Shown: positions 1 through 11,400 of the stretch, piece by piece
How positions within the stretch are numbered: the first letter of the stretch is position 1
Layout of the letters: the number at the start of each line of letters is the position of its first letter
Virus record (IMG/VR): IMGVR_UViG_3300004448_000305
Coordinates: 1 to 32,102 of that record
Source: a virus
DNA: 32,102 nt
Strand: one strand, 5' to 3'
The notes under the pieces: model-generated
What the model saw: only the letters and a program-made list of their open reading frames with translations
Told to the model about the DNA's origin: nothing
The model's database searches: none
Made by a program: the position numbers and the translations under genes

Positions 1-2597
1 CTTAATTTGATTACTGCTGATAAATGCGTATCTTGACCATTGACACTATGCCTACGAAGCCGAATAGCAAACCCCGAACCTGTATCAACGTAAATTAGGG
101 ACATCGCCCATGATGGATTAGATGTGAAATAAAAACTACACGCTACAAGATAATACCCATCTCTCGGTGCAACATAGTATTTGCTGTTTGTATCATAATT
201 AGAACCTACATTCCATAATGCCGTGTCATGTGTTACCTTAACAGGACCTGAACTGTAATTTTGATTTCCTGAAAGATAAACAAAACACTTCGATGCCTTG
301 TCGTTGATAGCATTTATAGAATTAAGATTGTTTTGCGTTAATACAGTTACATGATTTATGGCTGCTGCATTAGCATTAACAGCATCGAAATTAGTATAAG
401 CAGTAGCCCCATCAGCGACGTCCAAGATAGTTCTTACCGCCGCTGCATCTAATTCTTGAACAGCCGAACCTGCGCCGTTATCATTACCTAACAGTACGTT
501 ATTCGCCGCTACATTCTGTACCTTAGCATAAGTAACCGCATCAGCCGCAATAGTAGCCGCTACTGAACCTGAACCGCTTGCTGTGACATCACCAGTTAGT
601 GCTGTTATACCCGCCGCTGCTGTCGCAGCCCATTTGACACCTGATGCCTCTGAACTATCCGCTGTTAGAACGTGGTTGTTAGTTCCAACACCAAGAATGG
701 TTGCATCACCCGTACCATCTCCTACTACTATCTGTCCTTTGGTTGCTAAATCGCTGTGCATTATTGCACCTGCGGCGTTAACATTGGTTGCATCTGTAAC
801 ATCTGCATTGTTCTCTACACCTGTCGCTGTGCTATATCCCGCAGACGCATGATTACCCCACCCATGTGCAGTATCTGCTTTCGTACCCTGAGCCGCAGTA
901 GCATAGTCTGCTGAATCAAACGCTTTGACTTGGGCAAGATTAGTAACCTCACTATCCATCAACGCACCTGCCGCTGTGACGTTCGCTGTGTCAGTTACAT
1001 CTGCATTTGTCTCGATTGTATCTAACTTGGTTTTGTCACCATTAACAAATGCCCCTTCTGATGGAGGTTGCTGTGCGCTGTCGGCTTTTGCTCCTTGTGC
1101 TGCCGTAGCATAGTCTGCTGTGTTGAACGCTTTGACTTGAGCAAGGTTGGTTACTTCGCTGTCCATCAATGCTCCCGCAGCGGTAACATTTGCTGTATCG
1201 GTTACATCAGCGTTGTCTTCAATGTTGAGAAGTGTTTGGACTTCGGCTTTGGTGATACCCGAAGTGAATGCAGGTGTACCGCTGTTATCGTAGATAGCCG
1301 CGATAGCACTTCCCGATATGATAGCGGATTGATAATCGCATCGAATCCACACACTCCCTTCGTAAATGAACGTAGCGCGGTGAGTGGGTCCTACTGTCTC
1401 GTTACTGCCACTCAAGTCATCGAAGATGATATTACCTAACCCGTTGTTACATACTTCAATAATATGCCCTTCAGGGAATTTATAGTTCGTACCATCTTTT
1501 TCAGGTTGGAGTGTGATGTCAACACCTGCGTTAGGAGCGAGCATAAAGAAAGAATCACCATCAGATGTAACCACCCATGTACCGTTTGTCGTTAGCGCGG
1601 TGGTGGTTGCATCAACACCCACACCTTGCAAACGAACTGAGTAGTGTCCCGTCTGTTGATTGTTGCGTCCTGCGAAATAGAATGAATCAGCAACATGACC
1701 ACCACCACGGTCTGCTCCGCGAGATGGTCCCTGACCATATCCTGCATCACTTCCTCCCGGTGGTGATTGGCTGAATGAACCGTAGCGCGGATGACTCACC
1801 CAATGCACATTGATGGTGTCTGTGATTGCAAGGTCTCCATTGTCGTTGTGAAGCGCGTTAAGATGCTCGATGGTGTTGACTCCTTCGTTACCACCGTCGT
1901 TGATTGCACCAATAGTCCCACCCGCACCCGTTGGGTCGATAGTGCCAACAGATAGTGGTACGCGGTAATCAGCCGAACCTTCAACAAAGACGCGCTTGTC
2001 GTTGATTTCGATGATGTTGAGGTTATTTGACCCGCCACCACTTGCGACGTATTGAACGCGCACAAGAGCAAGAACGATGGTCTTGTCGTTATCGTGAGTC
2101 CCGCCTGTGTCATAATCAATAAGGTATTGATTAGGCGCGGATGCATACAGACCCGTTGTCGTATCAACAGGACTGCCGCCTTCGTAGTGAACTTTGTTGT
2201 TACCACCGCTTGGAGCAACGAAGATTGTGTAGATGGCTTCTTGATTTGCTGCGAGCGTAAGCGCACCTGTTCCGTGTGAACCGTTGTTAAGGTCAAGTGT
2301 AATCGTATCGCCAACACCTCCTCCGAATTCATACACCGCACCATCGAGAACAACGAAGCCACCGCTGACGGTAAGCGTGCTGTTTGCGGCTCTTATCATC
2401 GAGCCGGGTTGATTTCCTGAGTTAGTTGCATTGCGCGTAGACCCGTAGGCTCCGTCTTGGTATCGCAGAACTCCGTTACCTTGTACACCCTGAATGATAT
2501 TTGTTAATGTCGTAGGTGATAGTGAATCACCGTCTCGTAGTCCGTCTTCACCAAGCGTGTTCTGCGCGGCTGTATGTCCTGCTATGTTATCAACCAT
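1..2597 (-). CDS. Tail fibre with repeats and C1q-like tip domain (3' end cut by window)
   Basis: The frame is open from an ATG at 2597 to the left edge, giving at least 865 residues with no stop. The start has a GGAGGT Shine-Dalgarno (2607-2612) nine bases upstream and overlaps the preceding gene by 8 bases. Residues 1-450 are beta-rich, with the GAIND-GGN-EGVNTIEHLNALH stretch often seen in fibres. Residues about 460-620 hold repeats built on NADVTDTANVTAAGALMDSE. Next comes a collar-type segment ITALTGDVTASGSGSVAAT (about 663-681), well known in tail fibres of marine phages. From about residue 770 the sequence resembles a C1q/TNF-like jelly roll, with WNVGSNYD followed by a PRDGYYLVA strand. 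Such tips usually bind the host surface. Its place at the end of the tail module fits a receptor-binding fibre. The target is unknown and the C-terminus lies outside the window. Confidence 0.85.
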   Translation of the reverse strand, partial: MVDNIAGHTAAQNTLGEDGLRDGDSLSPTTLTNIIQGVQGNGVLRYQDGAYGSTRNATNSGNQPGSMIRAANSTLTVSGGFVVLDGAVYEFGGGVGDTITLDLNNGSHGTGALTLAANQEAIYTIFVAPSGGNNKVHYEGGSPVDTTTGLYASAPNQYLIDYDTGGTHDNDKTIVLALVRVQYVASGGGSNNLNIIEINDKRVFVEGSADYRVPLSVGTIDPTGAGGTIGAINDGGNEGVNTIEHLNALHNDNGDLAITDTINVHWVSHPRYGSFSQSPPGGSDAGYGQGPSRGADRGGGHVADSFYFAGRNNQQTGHYSVRLQGVGVDATTTALTTNGTWVVTSDGDSFFMLAPNAGVDITLQPEKDGTNYKFPEGHIIEVCNNGLGNIIFDDLSGSNETVGPTHRATFIYEGSVWIRCDYQSAIISGSAIAAIYDNSGTPAFTSGITKAEVQTLLNIEDNADVTDTANVTAAGALMDSEVTNLAQVKAFNTADYATAAQGAKADSAQQPPSEGAFVNGDKTKLDTIETNADVTDTANVTAAGALMDSEVTNLAQVKAFDSADYATAAQGTKADTAHGWGNHASAGYSTATGVENNADVTDATNVNAAGAIMHSDLATKGQIVVGDGTGDATILGVGTNNHVLTADSSEASGVKWAATAAAGITALTGDVTASGSGSVAATIAADAVTYAKVQNVAANNVLLGNDNGAGSAVQELDAAAVRTILDVADGATAYTNFDAVNANAAAINHVTVLTQNNLNSINAINDKASKCFVYLSGNQNYSSGPVKVTHDTALWNVGSNYDTNSKYYVAPRDGYYLVACSFYFTSNPSWAMSLIYVDTGSGFAIRLRRHSVNGQDTHLSAVIKL
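734..1218 (-). repeat. In-gene fibre repeats (two full copies, one partial)
   Basis: Two copies (about 1076-1218 and 867-1015) encode nearly the same peptide, with NVTAAGALMDSEVTNLAQVK followed by ADYATAAQG. A shorter third copy (about 734-811) encodes NADVTDATNVNAAGAIM. The copies differ at many synonymous positions, so they are old duplications held at the protein level and not recent tandem copies. Such units form repeated shaft segments in trimeric fibres. Confidence 0.8.
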
Positions 2598-3171
2598 GTT
2601 TCAACAACCTCCATGCTATTGTCATTGGATTACTTCTTGTGAAAAGAGGATGACTTGCGCCTGTTATGTTCAATCCCGCGTTTGTCGGTTGACCATCTCT
2701 TTCGCGCAAATAGGTTGCGGGTAATCTGTGTTGAAGGCTTGGATGGTTAAGAGGATTATTTGCTAATTCTTCTGCGGATAATTGATGTGGGACTCTTGTT
2801 TGTTTCATAGGCGAGTCTCGTCTGAAACCCACTCTTTTTGGGTCAACAATTCGTTTTACACGTTCGTTATCTTTATCCATTACAGCGACAGGTCTGCTAT
2901 TCGTGGGCATTGCATTTTCAACATCATAATCTCTTCGATGGTCTTCCTCGCGAATGTCGAACTCTGTCATACCTTGCGCGCCTTTATTGTCAGCACCGGG
3001 ATGATGCGTTGGTTCAATCGTACCTGTCCCTTGACAATTATAACAGTCGACACGGTCATCAGGACTGCCGCGCTTAACACCATCTACACCACCTTCATCA
3101 AAAGCACCAACTCCGTTGCAGTTTGGGCATTTGAATTCATCGTCAAGCGGGTCTTTAAAATCATCAACCAT
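2590..3171 (-). CDS. Small protein with two DnaJ-type zinc knuckles and C-terminal AWRLLK motif
   Basis: This 193-residue protein has two knuckles, CPNCNGVG (15-22) and CYNCQGTG (43-50), which match the CxxCxGxG units of the DnaJ central zinc finger. No J domain is present. The four cysteines could bind one zinc ion. The middle (60-120) is charged and looks disordered. The last residues, PMTIAWRLLKHG, carry a W-x-x-L-K motif also found near the N-termini of three other small proteins in this window. I start it at the ATG at 3171, not the GTG one codon earlier, because that ATG forms a TGATG overlap with the upstream stop and has GGAGGT 6-8 bases before it. It lies between the tail hub and the fibre, so a tail-tip or assembly role is plausible. 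The function is unknown. Confidence 0.85.
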   Translation of the reverse strand: MVDDFKDPLDDEFKCPNCNGVGAFDEGGVDGVKRGSPDDRVDCYNCQGTGTIEPTHHPGADNKGAQGMTEFDIREEDHRRDYDVENAMPTNSRPVAVMDKDNERVKRIVDPKRVGFRRDSPMKQTRVPHQLSAEELANNPLNHPSLQHRLPATYLRERDGQPTNAGLNITGASHPLFTRSNPMTIAWRLLKHG

Positions 3172-3518
3172 CACGATACCTCCAATATGAATGAGAAGCG
3201 CACTTCGTTTTCAGCGTTCTTCGTGAAAGAGTTGATGTCAGCGCGATATACAGGGATGAACTCGCCAGTCGACGCGTCCTTGTATTGAATGTATACTTCC
3301 TGCACAGGCGTAGCGAAGATGTATGAGGCGTTAAAGACTGCCTCGACTAAGAGACTCGTATCGTCAATAATCTGTATGCGAGGTGTTGCTCTTGCAAGTG
3401 TGCGCGCTCCACCATCTTCGGATGTCGCAACTGTTCCGTCGCTTCCTATGTGGACTTCTGTAATCAACGTAGCAAGATGCTCAATCAAGCGTCGTTTAAC
3501 AGCATTGAGCATTGGCAT
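3171..3518 (-). CDS. Conserved-looking small tail-region protein, unknown function
   Basis: This is a protein of about 115 residues. The N-terminal part (AVKRRLIEHLATLITEVHIG) looks helical. The rest alternates beta-type stretches, ending in a VRFSFILEV strand. The frame stays open upstream to about 3767, but that stretch overlaps the whole FEKAW gene in another frame, so I place the start at the ATG at 3518, two bases after that gene's stop. A GAGG lies about 13 bases upstream. A GTG at 3527 or the ATG at 3512 are alternatives. Its stop overlaps the next ATG as TGATG. I do not recognise a family. The beta-rich C-terminus and its place beside the hub and fibre suggest a fibre connector or tail accessory protein, by position only. 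Confidence 0.7.
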   Translation of the reverse strand: MPMLNAVKRRLIEHLATLITEVHIGSDGTVATSEDGGARTLARATPRIQIIDDTSLLVEAVFNASYIFATPVQEVYIQYKDASTGEFIPVYRADINSFTKNAENEVRFSFILEVS

Positions 3519-3519
3519 T

Positions 3520-3777
3520 TTAATCACGGTCCTCATCATGGAATTGTTGATATTGTGGAGGGACAGGTGCTTTGTAGCCTGTTCCATTGCAATCCCTACA
3601 TAGTTCGTAGGTATATTCTCCATCTTCTGCTTCGGGGTTTCCATACGACCCGTCGGGTTTTTTGTAAACTTCTTGATAACCCCTATAACACATCGCATCA
3701 CACGCGTTATCCCATTCCCAATCATCCCATTCTTGTTGGGTTTTGAGAATAGACCATGCCTTTTCAAACGCGCTCAT
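3520..3777 (-). CDS. FEKAW-motif small protein with CxxCxGxG knuckle
   Basis: This 85-residue acidic protein begins MSAFEKAWSILK, the same opening as the 126-aa protein at 29484 (SVFEKAWRVLK). Cysteines at 26, 30, 60 and 63 could bind zinc. The last pair sits in CRDCNGTG, a DnaJ-type knuckle like those in the 193-aa protein two genes downstream. The true start is the ATG at 3777, which overlaps the hub gene's stop as TGATG and has GGAGGAAG upstream. A TTG one codon earlier is less likely. Proteins opening with FEKAW are, from memory, common in uncultured marine virus genomes, but I know of no assigned function. The shared knuckles suggest the two proteins work together or on the same partner. 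Confidence 0.85.
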   Translation of the reverse strand: MSAFEKAWSILKTQQEWDDWEWDNACDAMCYRGYQEVYKKPDGSYGNPEAEDGEYTYELCRDCNGTGYKAPVPPQYQQFHDEDRD

Positions 3778-5456
3778 CAAATCTTCCTCCGTGTCTTGCG
3801 TCCTTTCGTTGTCCTCATCTCATGAGCGCGCGGTCGAAGCATTCGCATCTCCGCGATAGTTGAAGGTATGGAGGCTCCGCTGATTAGTGTTACGCCTGTG
3901 AAGGTTGTCGCAGTCTTACCGCTATACGATACAAATGTTTGGTCATTGAGTACAAGATGACCGCTACTATCAAATCCAGTTGTAGATGTAACGGTGATTG
4001 TCGTTGAACTAAATGTACCATTGATGCGCGGTGTAATTCCAAACCCAAGTGCAGAACGTCCTGCACCGTAACCGCTGTTTCGATGCCCTAACAGGACACC
4101 TGCGTGAATATCAGAACCCGCGCTTATACCAAACCTATGTGTTTTTACTCTTCCAAGAGATGATATTACAGGTCGAACTGTAAGTACACCTGCTACACGC
4201 ATACTGGCTTCACCTATTCCGCTTTTGTTTAGTTTAACAATTTGAAACGACCTGTCAACTGAATCTTTTTCAGAACTTACATCACCGTCATCCATGAACG
4301 ATGTAATAACCGCTTCAAGTCCTGCCTCATATGACATCATTTGGAAATCAGACTCACCAGTTGATGAGTGAGTCAGTTCAATAATCGCTTGTTTGACATT
4401 ACCAATCTGAGATTTGTATTCAACGATGTCTCCCGGCTCAAAATCCCACGACTGAGTGTGTTTTTTAGATGTTAAAGCACCCTGCGCTTTTTTGTTCAAC
4501 CTCAATGCTTGACCTGCTGATTTGCGCGCTTTAGATTCATTGTTTGCAGTTGGGTCAAATACTCTCATTTGTTTAATCGCACCATGCTTTTTCTGCAATT
4601 CAGCGTCATCAACTTGCACACTAATTTTATCATTAGCCGCAATACCTTTTCCCTTAACAGTAACTCGATTGGCTACGTTAACAACAGGGTCAATTTTTGT
4701 AGCACCAACACCGCGCTGAATTCCTAACTCTCTGTCTTTTAGATTGAATATTTTAGGCGCGTATAGGAAGTTACCGAATCTGTCATAGTACATGATAAAA
4801 TGGTCATGTCTTCCTACTGCTCTTACTGCGCTTGGTAAGACAAGAGAATTGAAGTTTTTAGCAACAAAAAGTGTACTGACGCCTTTTGTAGTAACGCTGT
4901 TTAACCCATGTAACGCTTTCGTGAAAAGTTTCTCAACTAAGTCTGTACTGCGCAGACCAACACTTACTGTTTGACCCGCGTGTACATGAGTTGTTTGACC
5001 CATTTGAAAGTCCGCTAACGTCCTTCCTTTCATATTGTTAAGAACAACTCTTGCACCTTTATTACCGCTAACTATTTTATCAGTTCTTAAACGCGCAAGA
5101 GTATCATCAGCGTCATACAACAACATAGGTCTACTTGATGTAGTGCTAAGTTGCTCACCATTAAAGAATGGTGAATCTTCGTGAGACGTGTGTGCTAATC
5201 TTACACTTGATTCTTCTTCACTAATTCTATATTTTCGCGGGTGTGTAGATTGAAAATCTTTTTGATTCGGTTTGCTGATTTGTATGCTTTTACTTTCACT
5301 TTGAACTGGCTCATAAATAACGTGATGAACTGCGTTATCTACAAACACAGGCTCTTCTGCTATTGCGCCTATTTCGTTGTGTACGTCATTCATTCGCCCT
5401 TTGCTTGGGGCAACATATGAAGTGTTTGCTGGTGAAGGAATACTGTAAGCCATCAT
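3777..5456 (-). CDS. Tail hub-like (Tal-like) protein, probable
   Basis: This is a 559-residue protein. Residues about 220-360 follow the pattern of phage tail hub proteins: a YDRFGNFLY strand, a NRVTVKGKG strand, a VDDAE-x4-GAIKQ segment, an Ala-rich helix with NKKAQ, then PGDIVEY. This pattern is what I recall from gp27/Tal/XkdQ-type hubs, so the call rests on family resemblance and not on a search. Residues 479-527 form a separate small beta module with TTITVTSTTGFDSSG and TTFTGVTL, a unit common in marine phage structural proteins. The C-terminus is very basic (KGRKTRRKI). It starts with ATGATG overlapping the giant gene's stop (ATGA) with GGAG nine bases upstream, which implies coupled translation. 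Hubs normally sit between Dit and the fibres. Here the giant gene lies between Dit and this gene. Confidence 0.55.
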   Translation of the reverse strand: MMAYSIPSPANTSYVAPSKGRMNDVHNEIGAIAEEPVFVDNAVHHVIYEPVQSESKSIQISKPNQKDFQSTHPRKYRISEEESSVRLAHTSHEDSPFFNGEQLSTTSSRPMLLYDADDTLARLRTDKIVSGNKGARVVLNNMKGRTLADFQMGQTTHVHAGQTVSVGLRSTDLVEKLFTKALHGLNSVTTKGVSTLFVAKNFNSLVLPSAVRAVGRHDHFIMYYDRFGNFLYAPKIFNLKDRELGIQRGVGATKIDPVVNVANRVTVKGKGIAANDKISVQVDDAELQKKHGAIKQMRVFDPTANNESKARKSAGQALRLNKKAQGALTSKKHTQSWDFEPGDIVEYKSQIGNVKQAIIELTHSSTGESDFQMMSYEAGLEAVITSFMDDGDVSSEKDSVDRSFQIVKLNKSGIGEASMRVAGVLTVRPVISSLGRVKTHRFGISAGSDIHAGVLLGHRNSGYGAGRSALGFGITPRINGTFSSTTITVTSTTGFDSSGHLVLNDQTFVSYSGKTATTFTGVTLISGASIPSTIAEMRMLRPRAHEMRTTKGRKTRRKI

Positions 5457-8400
5457 GCACCAACTCCGTTATCAGTTCTATCTCCTTCATTCGTGTGCGT
5501 GCTTGTGTTGAGCGCATCACCTGCATACAACTGTTGTGTGTAACGAGGTTGCACGTTGTAGTCAAAGCGTATGAATGCGTCAGCACCGTCTTTAACTGAT
5601 TGACTGCGACTCGCATCTCCTCTGAAATGTTGTAGAGTATTGCTTGTTACTATCATACGCGCAACAGGTTGTGTGGTAACGGTCGTGAAATCACTCGCTT
5701 CGCTTCCCGGTATCTTTGGACCAACGCTTGTAGGTGCGGCTGTGTCAGATAAGTCGAAAAGATACACAGGCGCATACGGTGGATTAGTTGGAGATGGATT
5801 TGTGTTTCTCATGTAAGAAGATGCGGCAGCGGCGGCACGAGCGTTTGGTGCATCGTACATGAACACACCATATCGACCTGCGGCAGTCGCTGATAGAACA
5901 TGAGATGTGTCATCGCGGAACAACTCAACGTGATTTTTATCAAGAACGCGTACAGGTCGAACAAGGAATTTGATTGTAGTATCCTTAACATTCGTTCTGT
6001 ATGACTTTGAATTGTGGTTGCTTGTTTGATACGGGTTTGTAGTTACACCGCTTGACGCGCCCCATAAATGGTCATTGATTGCTTCACCGTCAGATGATAC
6101 CTCCAAAACATACGTTCCTCCAATCGGAGGAATGCCATGCGTTGTTCCGAATTTCAACACTTGCTTCGCTGATGAAAAGTTAAGTGTATGTAAGTTAAGA
6201 TTATCAAGTGCGCGATTTGCTGTGCTAACACCACCTGCAAGAATGAATCGTTGACCAATCTGTCTGTCTGTGTGAAGGCTGTGCGCTTCTGTACTTGCTA
6301 CTGCGTAGTTCGGTGATACTTCTCCATCGTTCTCACCGACTGTCATCGCATCTAAACCAATACGAGGTTTTGATTTTGCAATTGGTTCTTGCATAAATGT
6401 GAAATTTGATTTTTCAATATTACTTCCTATATGCGCTTCTTTCTTTAGAAGCCCATCAGAACCTGCTATTTCCAATCTTGCGCTGATACCTCTTGGCATT
6501 TCATGAGACTCAAGTTGTATGTTTGAAGGGCGAATAAATCCGCTTGTAAACGGAGGTTCGCTCGTGTGATGAGATAACACCATTCCAAATGGTCGCATAT
6601 CTGCTGACACCTCTTGTAGTATATCTTCATTGAAGTATGTAGGATAACGAACACCGCGCCCATCTCCACGGTCTCCAACACGTTTAGCGGTGGCAGGGTC
6701 AAAGAAATTTACAGAGGCTTCTGCTGTTTTCAACCCCCCGTCAGTATACATACTCTCCGCGCTCTTTGTTCTGTCTGTTGCGCGATAAGCATCTTCAGGG
6801 TCCCATGAAGGACGAACACCAAACCCGCGCACAGGGAATCGTCTTACTTCTTCACCCGTAGTATTACCCCACCAATCAATCATATAATGCGCTTGAGCAA
6901 GAGCAAGGTTAACTCTTTGACTTGCTACGTTTATGTTGGCTTTGTATCCCGCAGGTGTGTCTGCATGGAATTTACGAAGAGTGTTTGTTTCATTAGCGAT
7001 GTTGCGAACTGCGCATCCAAACCCTTTGGTCATACGACGACCGTCGCTGTAACGAACTTGCTGTCCTTTCAAATCACTTCCTATAAGCGCAGATGCGTTT
7101 GTTTGACGTTCGATAATACCAACGTATGAAGAACCAACTGAGGTTGAACTTGTAGCATTACCGCTTCCTGTTTGAGTTGTAGTTGTCATGCTCGCACTTT
7201 CGCTACTAACGAATGGTCCTTCCGCTTGATAATGGAAATGGCTGTGAGGGTCGCGCAACGCTTGGTTGGCTTTGATAGCCCAACGTGGTCGATTGTAAGG
7301 TTGGCGAACAGATACACGATACCCCCATCCTTTATTTTTAAGTGTACTCGCTACAGTATTGATTGTTTCAGTAAGCGTTTCTACGTTACCGTTAGCAACA
7401 ACCAATCCTTTTGCGTCAGATACTTGCTTGATGTTGGGGTCATCCCATTTGTTTCTCCACCCCGGCGCGGCAGTACCATAAAGCGCAAGAGAACTCATTT
7501 GCGCTCCAAAACGATGACCACCCGGCCAAAATGCTCCAAGATGGTAGTCGTTTGCAGAAACAAAATTGTCTGTACCTGCTTGATTAGGGTAAGCCGCGTC
7601 AGGGTAAGTGTCAGTCAACCCATCACCGGGTCCCTCCCACGTTTTCATTCTAAATTTAAAAGGTCCATCGCTCATCGCGTATGTAAATTCGTGATAGTGC
7701 ATTGTCTCAAAATGCTCCGGCGCGTGATTGTAGGCTTTCTTGTCAACCGCCGCATCATCTTTGTCGGTTCGACTGTCAGAGAACCACGTCATCGGACGAC
7801 CAAGATTGTAATGCCACATACACAAGTAAGCATCAGGTAAGTGTAAAGAGTTAGTATCGCGCGTTCCTGAATGTAATTGTAATAAGTTTCTTGTCGCTAC
7901 ACTTGCTTCTGAATCTTTGTACACAGTATTAGGTTGGAAGGTATTGTAAGGAGATGACAATCGTACTGTTGCTCCTGTTTGCGCTGCTGCCCAAAAACCA
8001 CTCGTTTTGGCAGTTACATTATTGAAAACCACAGTCGAACCAACACCAGTTTGACTGATATGTCCTCTATCATGATAAGTTGCACTCTGTTCAACGCCGC
8101 TACTATCAACGATAACCAAATGATGATTGTAGTAATCAACACCAACCATAGGAAATAAAGAATTGTTGCGCACATACAGGGCAGTCCCTGTCCCTTGTTC
8201 AACAGTTGTAGTTGGCGTTAGCGAAGTTAAATACTCGGTATAAACATCAAGATAATGAGAAGGATAGCCAAGCATGGTTGTTTGTGTTCCTATGCCTCCT
8301 AACGTCGAGCGACAGTATAGATAGTAATCATCAGGTTGATTCTTTTCAATTCTTTTCCAGTTATTAGTTGTAAAAATAGTCGACGATTTAAGAGCAGCAG

Positions 8401-11400
8401 ACCACCACGGAATTGTTACTGTATTAGCAGGTGTAGAACGATGAAACATATTAGGGTTATATGGTAGACTGCGTCGCGTAAATGCTCCCGACGATGTTGC
8501 GTTCACACCAAACGGATTACTAAGACCAAGCATTGGTATGTTCGTAAATTGTTCACGAGTTGATGGGTCAATATCAAGCATTATTTCATTGAGATATATT
8601 TCACATCCGCGCACATCAGCCATAGTTGCTTCTGATAAAATTAAATCTCGCGCTTGCATTCCAACAACAGTTACTACAAGTTGGTCTGTCAAAGTTCTAA
8701 CAACTGTATTTGTACCACTTGGGTCTTCAGGTGCTTCGTTGGATACAAACACCGTGTTTTCATTATTCCCCATAAACTGTTTACTAAACAAGTTTGGTTG
8801 AATGACTATCTGATATGCACCAACTTCCGCAGGGTCAGGGAAGTGCCATTGTGTGTTGTAATTTGTTCCGCTTTCAAGTTGTATACGGTGTCCACCTGCT
8901 TTGTTACAAGCAGCAGTATCATCAGCAATACCGTACCCATCAAAGCGTATTTTTGTTTCAGTCAAAAGCGTAAACCCATCTCCGTGTATATCGCTTGGTG
9001 GATGCGGAGCAGTAACTCCTGAGAACCATAGAAGCGGATTATGAATAGTTTTAGTGGTGTCGTAATCTGTTACACCAAAGCAAGCGCGCCCTTCTTTGTT
9101 GAGTTTCTGATAGATTGGGTGCGCAAGATGACCCGGCATCATTGCCATAGTTGGTGCAACGTAATGATGACCCATGCGCGGCAATGGCATTGGTGTAAGT
9201 TTGTTAGCCGCGCGGACAAGTGTAGCAGGGCTTGTATCTGCTGACAAAGTACCCCAGTTAGTCAAAGGTTTGTCAGGGCTGTTACCGCTAATCTCTGAAT
9301 GGTCTCGTAATCGTCGTGCCGCGAACTGTCGAGTTGTACCTGCGGGGATGTAGTATGATGGTTTGATGGAGTCGTCCTCCTTAGCCGTAAAGTCAGGAGC
9401 AAACGTAACACCTGTAAACTGAGTCCCACCATCAGGTGCATCTGTAAAAGAAGCAATCGTACCGTTGATTGCAAGGAAATAGCGTCCATCAGGTGTTGGG
9501 TCTTGCTTCCAAATATTAGCAACAATAGCCTCTTTAGTTGTAATTGTGTTTGTACCAACAGATGCAACCGTCAAACGGTTGAGTGTCATAGTGTTGTTGA
9601 CGATGCTTAATGGCTCGCGCTCGGTGTATGTGTACCCCATTTTTGTAACGTGGAAATACAATGCGCGGTCGTGCGGTTCGTATGCTGTTTCAAGAATATT
9701 CTCTGACTGCAAAGAGTTGGTACTGTCAGGGAAGTTGTTTGGATTCTGATTGATGTGTTCATACCCTTCTTGTTCCCATCGAGGTGCAGTCTTTGGTCTT
9801 TCATTGTCAGATTCAAACACATCCTTTACTCCCTGAACAGGTTGAGAAGGATGTTGCAACCCTCCACCACCAAGCGTTTCATGTTGGTATGCTTGTAGAC
9901 GGTCGAACCCTGCGCGTACAAGAATGTTACCGGGAATATCATCGTGGTTAGGAAGTTGTATCTTCATGTTTGGTTGTACTCCTGAACCTGCAAGAGCAGG
10001 TGCAAGACCTTCATTTTCTCTGTCATGTTGTAATTCATAGTCGCGTATGACTACACCAAGCGGAGAACCACCTTCAAGCGTATGCTCTTGACCTGTATCA
10101 TCTACAACAATAAGTTTCTCAAATTGTAATTCTTCGTTGGGGATAGTAAGTGCGTTACGAACTTCATATGGATATTGTTCTGCTAACGCAGGATGTGCTA
10201 ATTCTTGCGCTTGAATGATTGGATACATTGCCGCGTTTGTTGTTTCAAACGAGAAACGAACATTACCGTAGATTGTTTCACCGAACTTAACATATGAACT
10301 TCCTACTTTGTGAATAGCCCACGGTATACTCCCAAGTCCGCGCGCGTTCTGAGCAGGGAGTGTCAAGTTTCCTCCACCCATTCGCTTCCATACAACGTGT
10401 TCAACAAAGAAGTTTCTTGCCGCGCTACGTTCTTTCCAGTATGTGTTGATGCCGTCGCGATGCGCTGCGTAATCACTATACCCTGTCATTTCTACTTTAG
10501 CAGTTTCAGTATCAAACAAATTGTCGTTTGGATACAAAGCATTGTTTGGATTGTCTTGTTTATCGAAAAACAAATCACCTGTTGGGAACAAACAAGTTTC
10601 TGCTTGCGCGGTTGATGTTGATGCTGATGTTGTCCAAAGCGGCGATGCGTCTGTTGGTCGAGTCATCGTTGTATCATACATTGCTTCAACGTGTGGTCCC
10701 GCATTTGATTCAGCATTGTATCGGTCGTTGTTAAATCGCTCGTTGTGATATGTGGTTACTGTTCCTCCTTGCGTTCCACCCCATTTGAGTTGCAACATAT
10801 CTCCTCCCGCTTTTTGTCCGTTACGCGAGGCTTTTGCAATAATAGGTAAATCACCTTCATAGGATATGACAATGAAATGTCGCTGATGTAATCCTGTCGC
10901 TTCATGCAGATTTGTTTTAGGTGTCCATGTATGTTCAGCACCATCAACATCGTTTGCTTCAACTATCCATTCTAACGAAGAAGGTTGATGACAGCCAAGA
11001 CCTACACCGTATGGATTGAACCCCATCATAGGATGCCATGCACCAAGTCCTGCGCTTACACGCGTGTTACCTGCATCTGTAACACTCAGACTGTTGAGAT
11101 ATGAATAGCGTTCACCATGCCATCCAACAGCACCAATAGCGCGCGTTCTGTCGATTGCATCAGTTACGCCATTGAAATGCACTTGCGTTGAAGCATAATG
11201 GTCAAACGGGCTGTTAGACATTACGCCGCCTGTTGTTGCACCTGTTGCACGCGCTCCTGCTGATGCCGCTTGAAATCCATTATCCCATCGCAAATTACCT
11301 GCTTTAGACCACACAAACACTTTATGACCTGAACCTGAAACAGTTGTTACATCACCTGTTCCTCCTGCAATCCCTTCTTCTAATCGAAACTGTCCGTTAC

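Noticed and set aside
1796-2362. 188-aa minus-strand frame within the fibre gene
   Set aside because: It runs in another frame across the fibre's beta-rich region, which has the recognised repeats and continues without a stop.
2782-3288. 168-aa plus-strand frame opposite the 193-aa gene
   Set aside because: The minus strand carries clear zinc knuckles and a proper junction; the plus frame has no recognisable feature.
3519-3767. N-terminal extension of the 115-aa gene up to 3767
   Set aside because: It would overlap the entire FEKAW gene in another frame; the extended part is shadow-like and lacks a ribosome site.
7172-7840. 222-aa plus-strand open frame inside the giant gene
   Set aside because: It lies fully antisense to the 5121-aa frame, has low-complexity Arg/Val/Ser content typical of shadow frames, and shows no ribosome site or neighbour gene.
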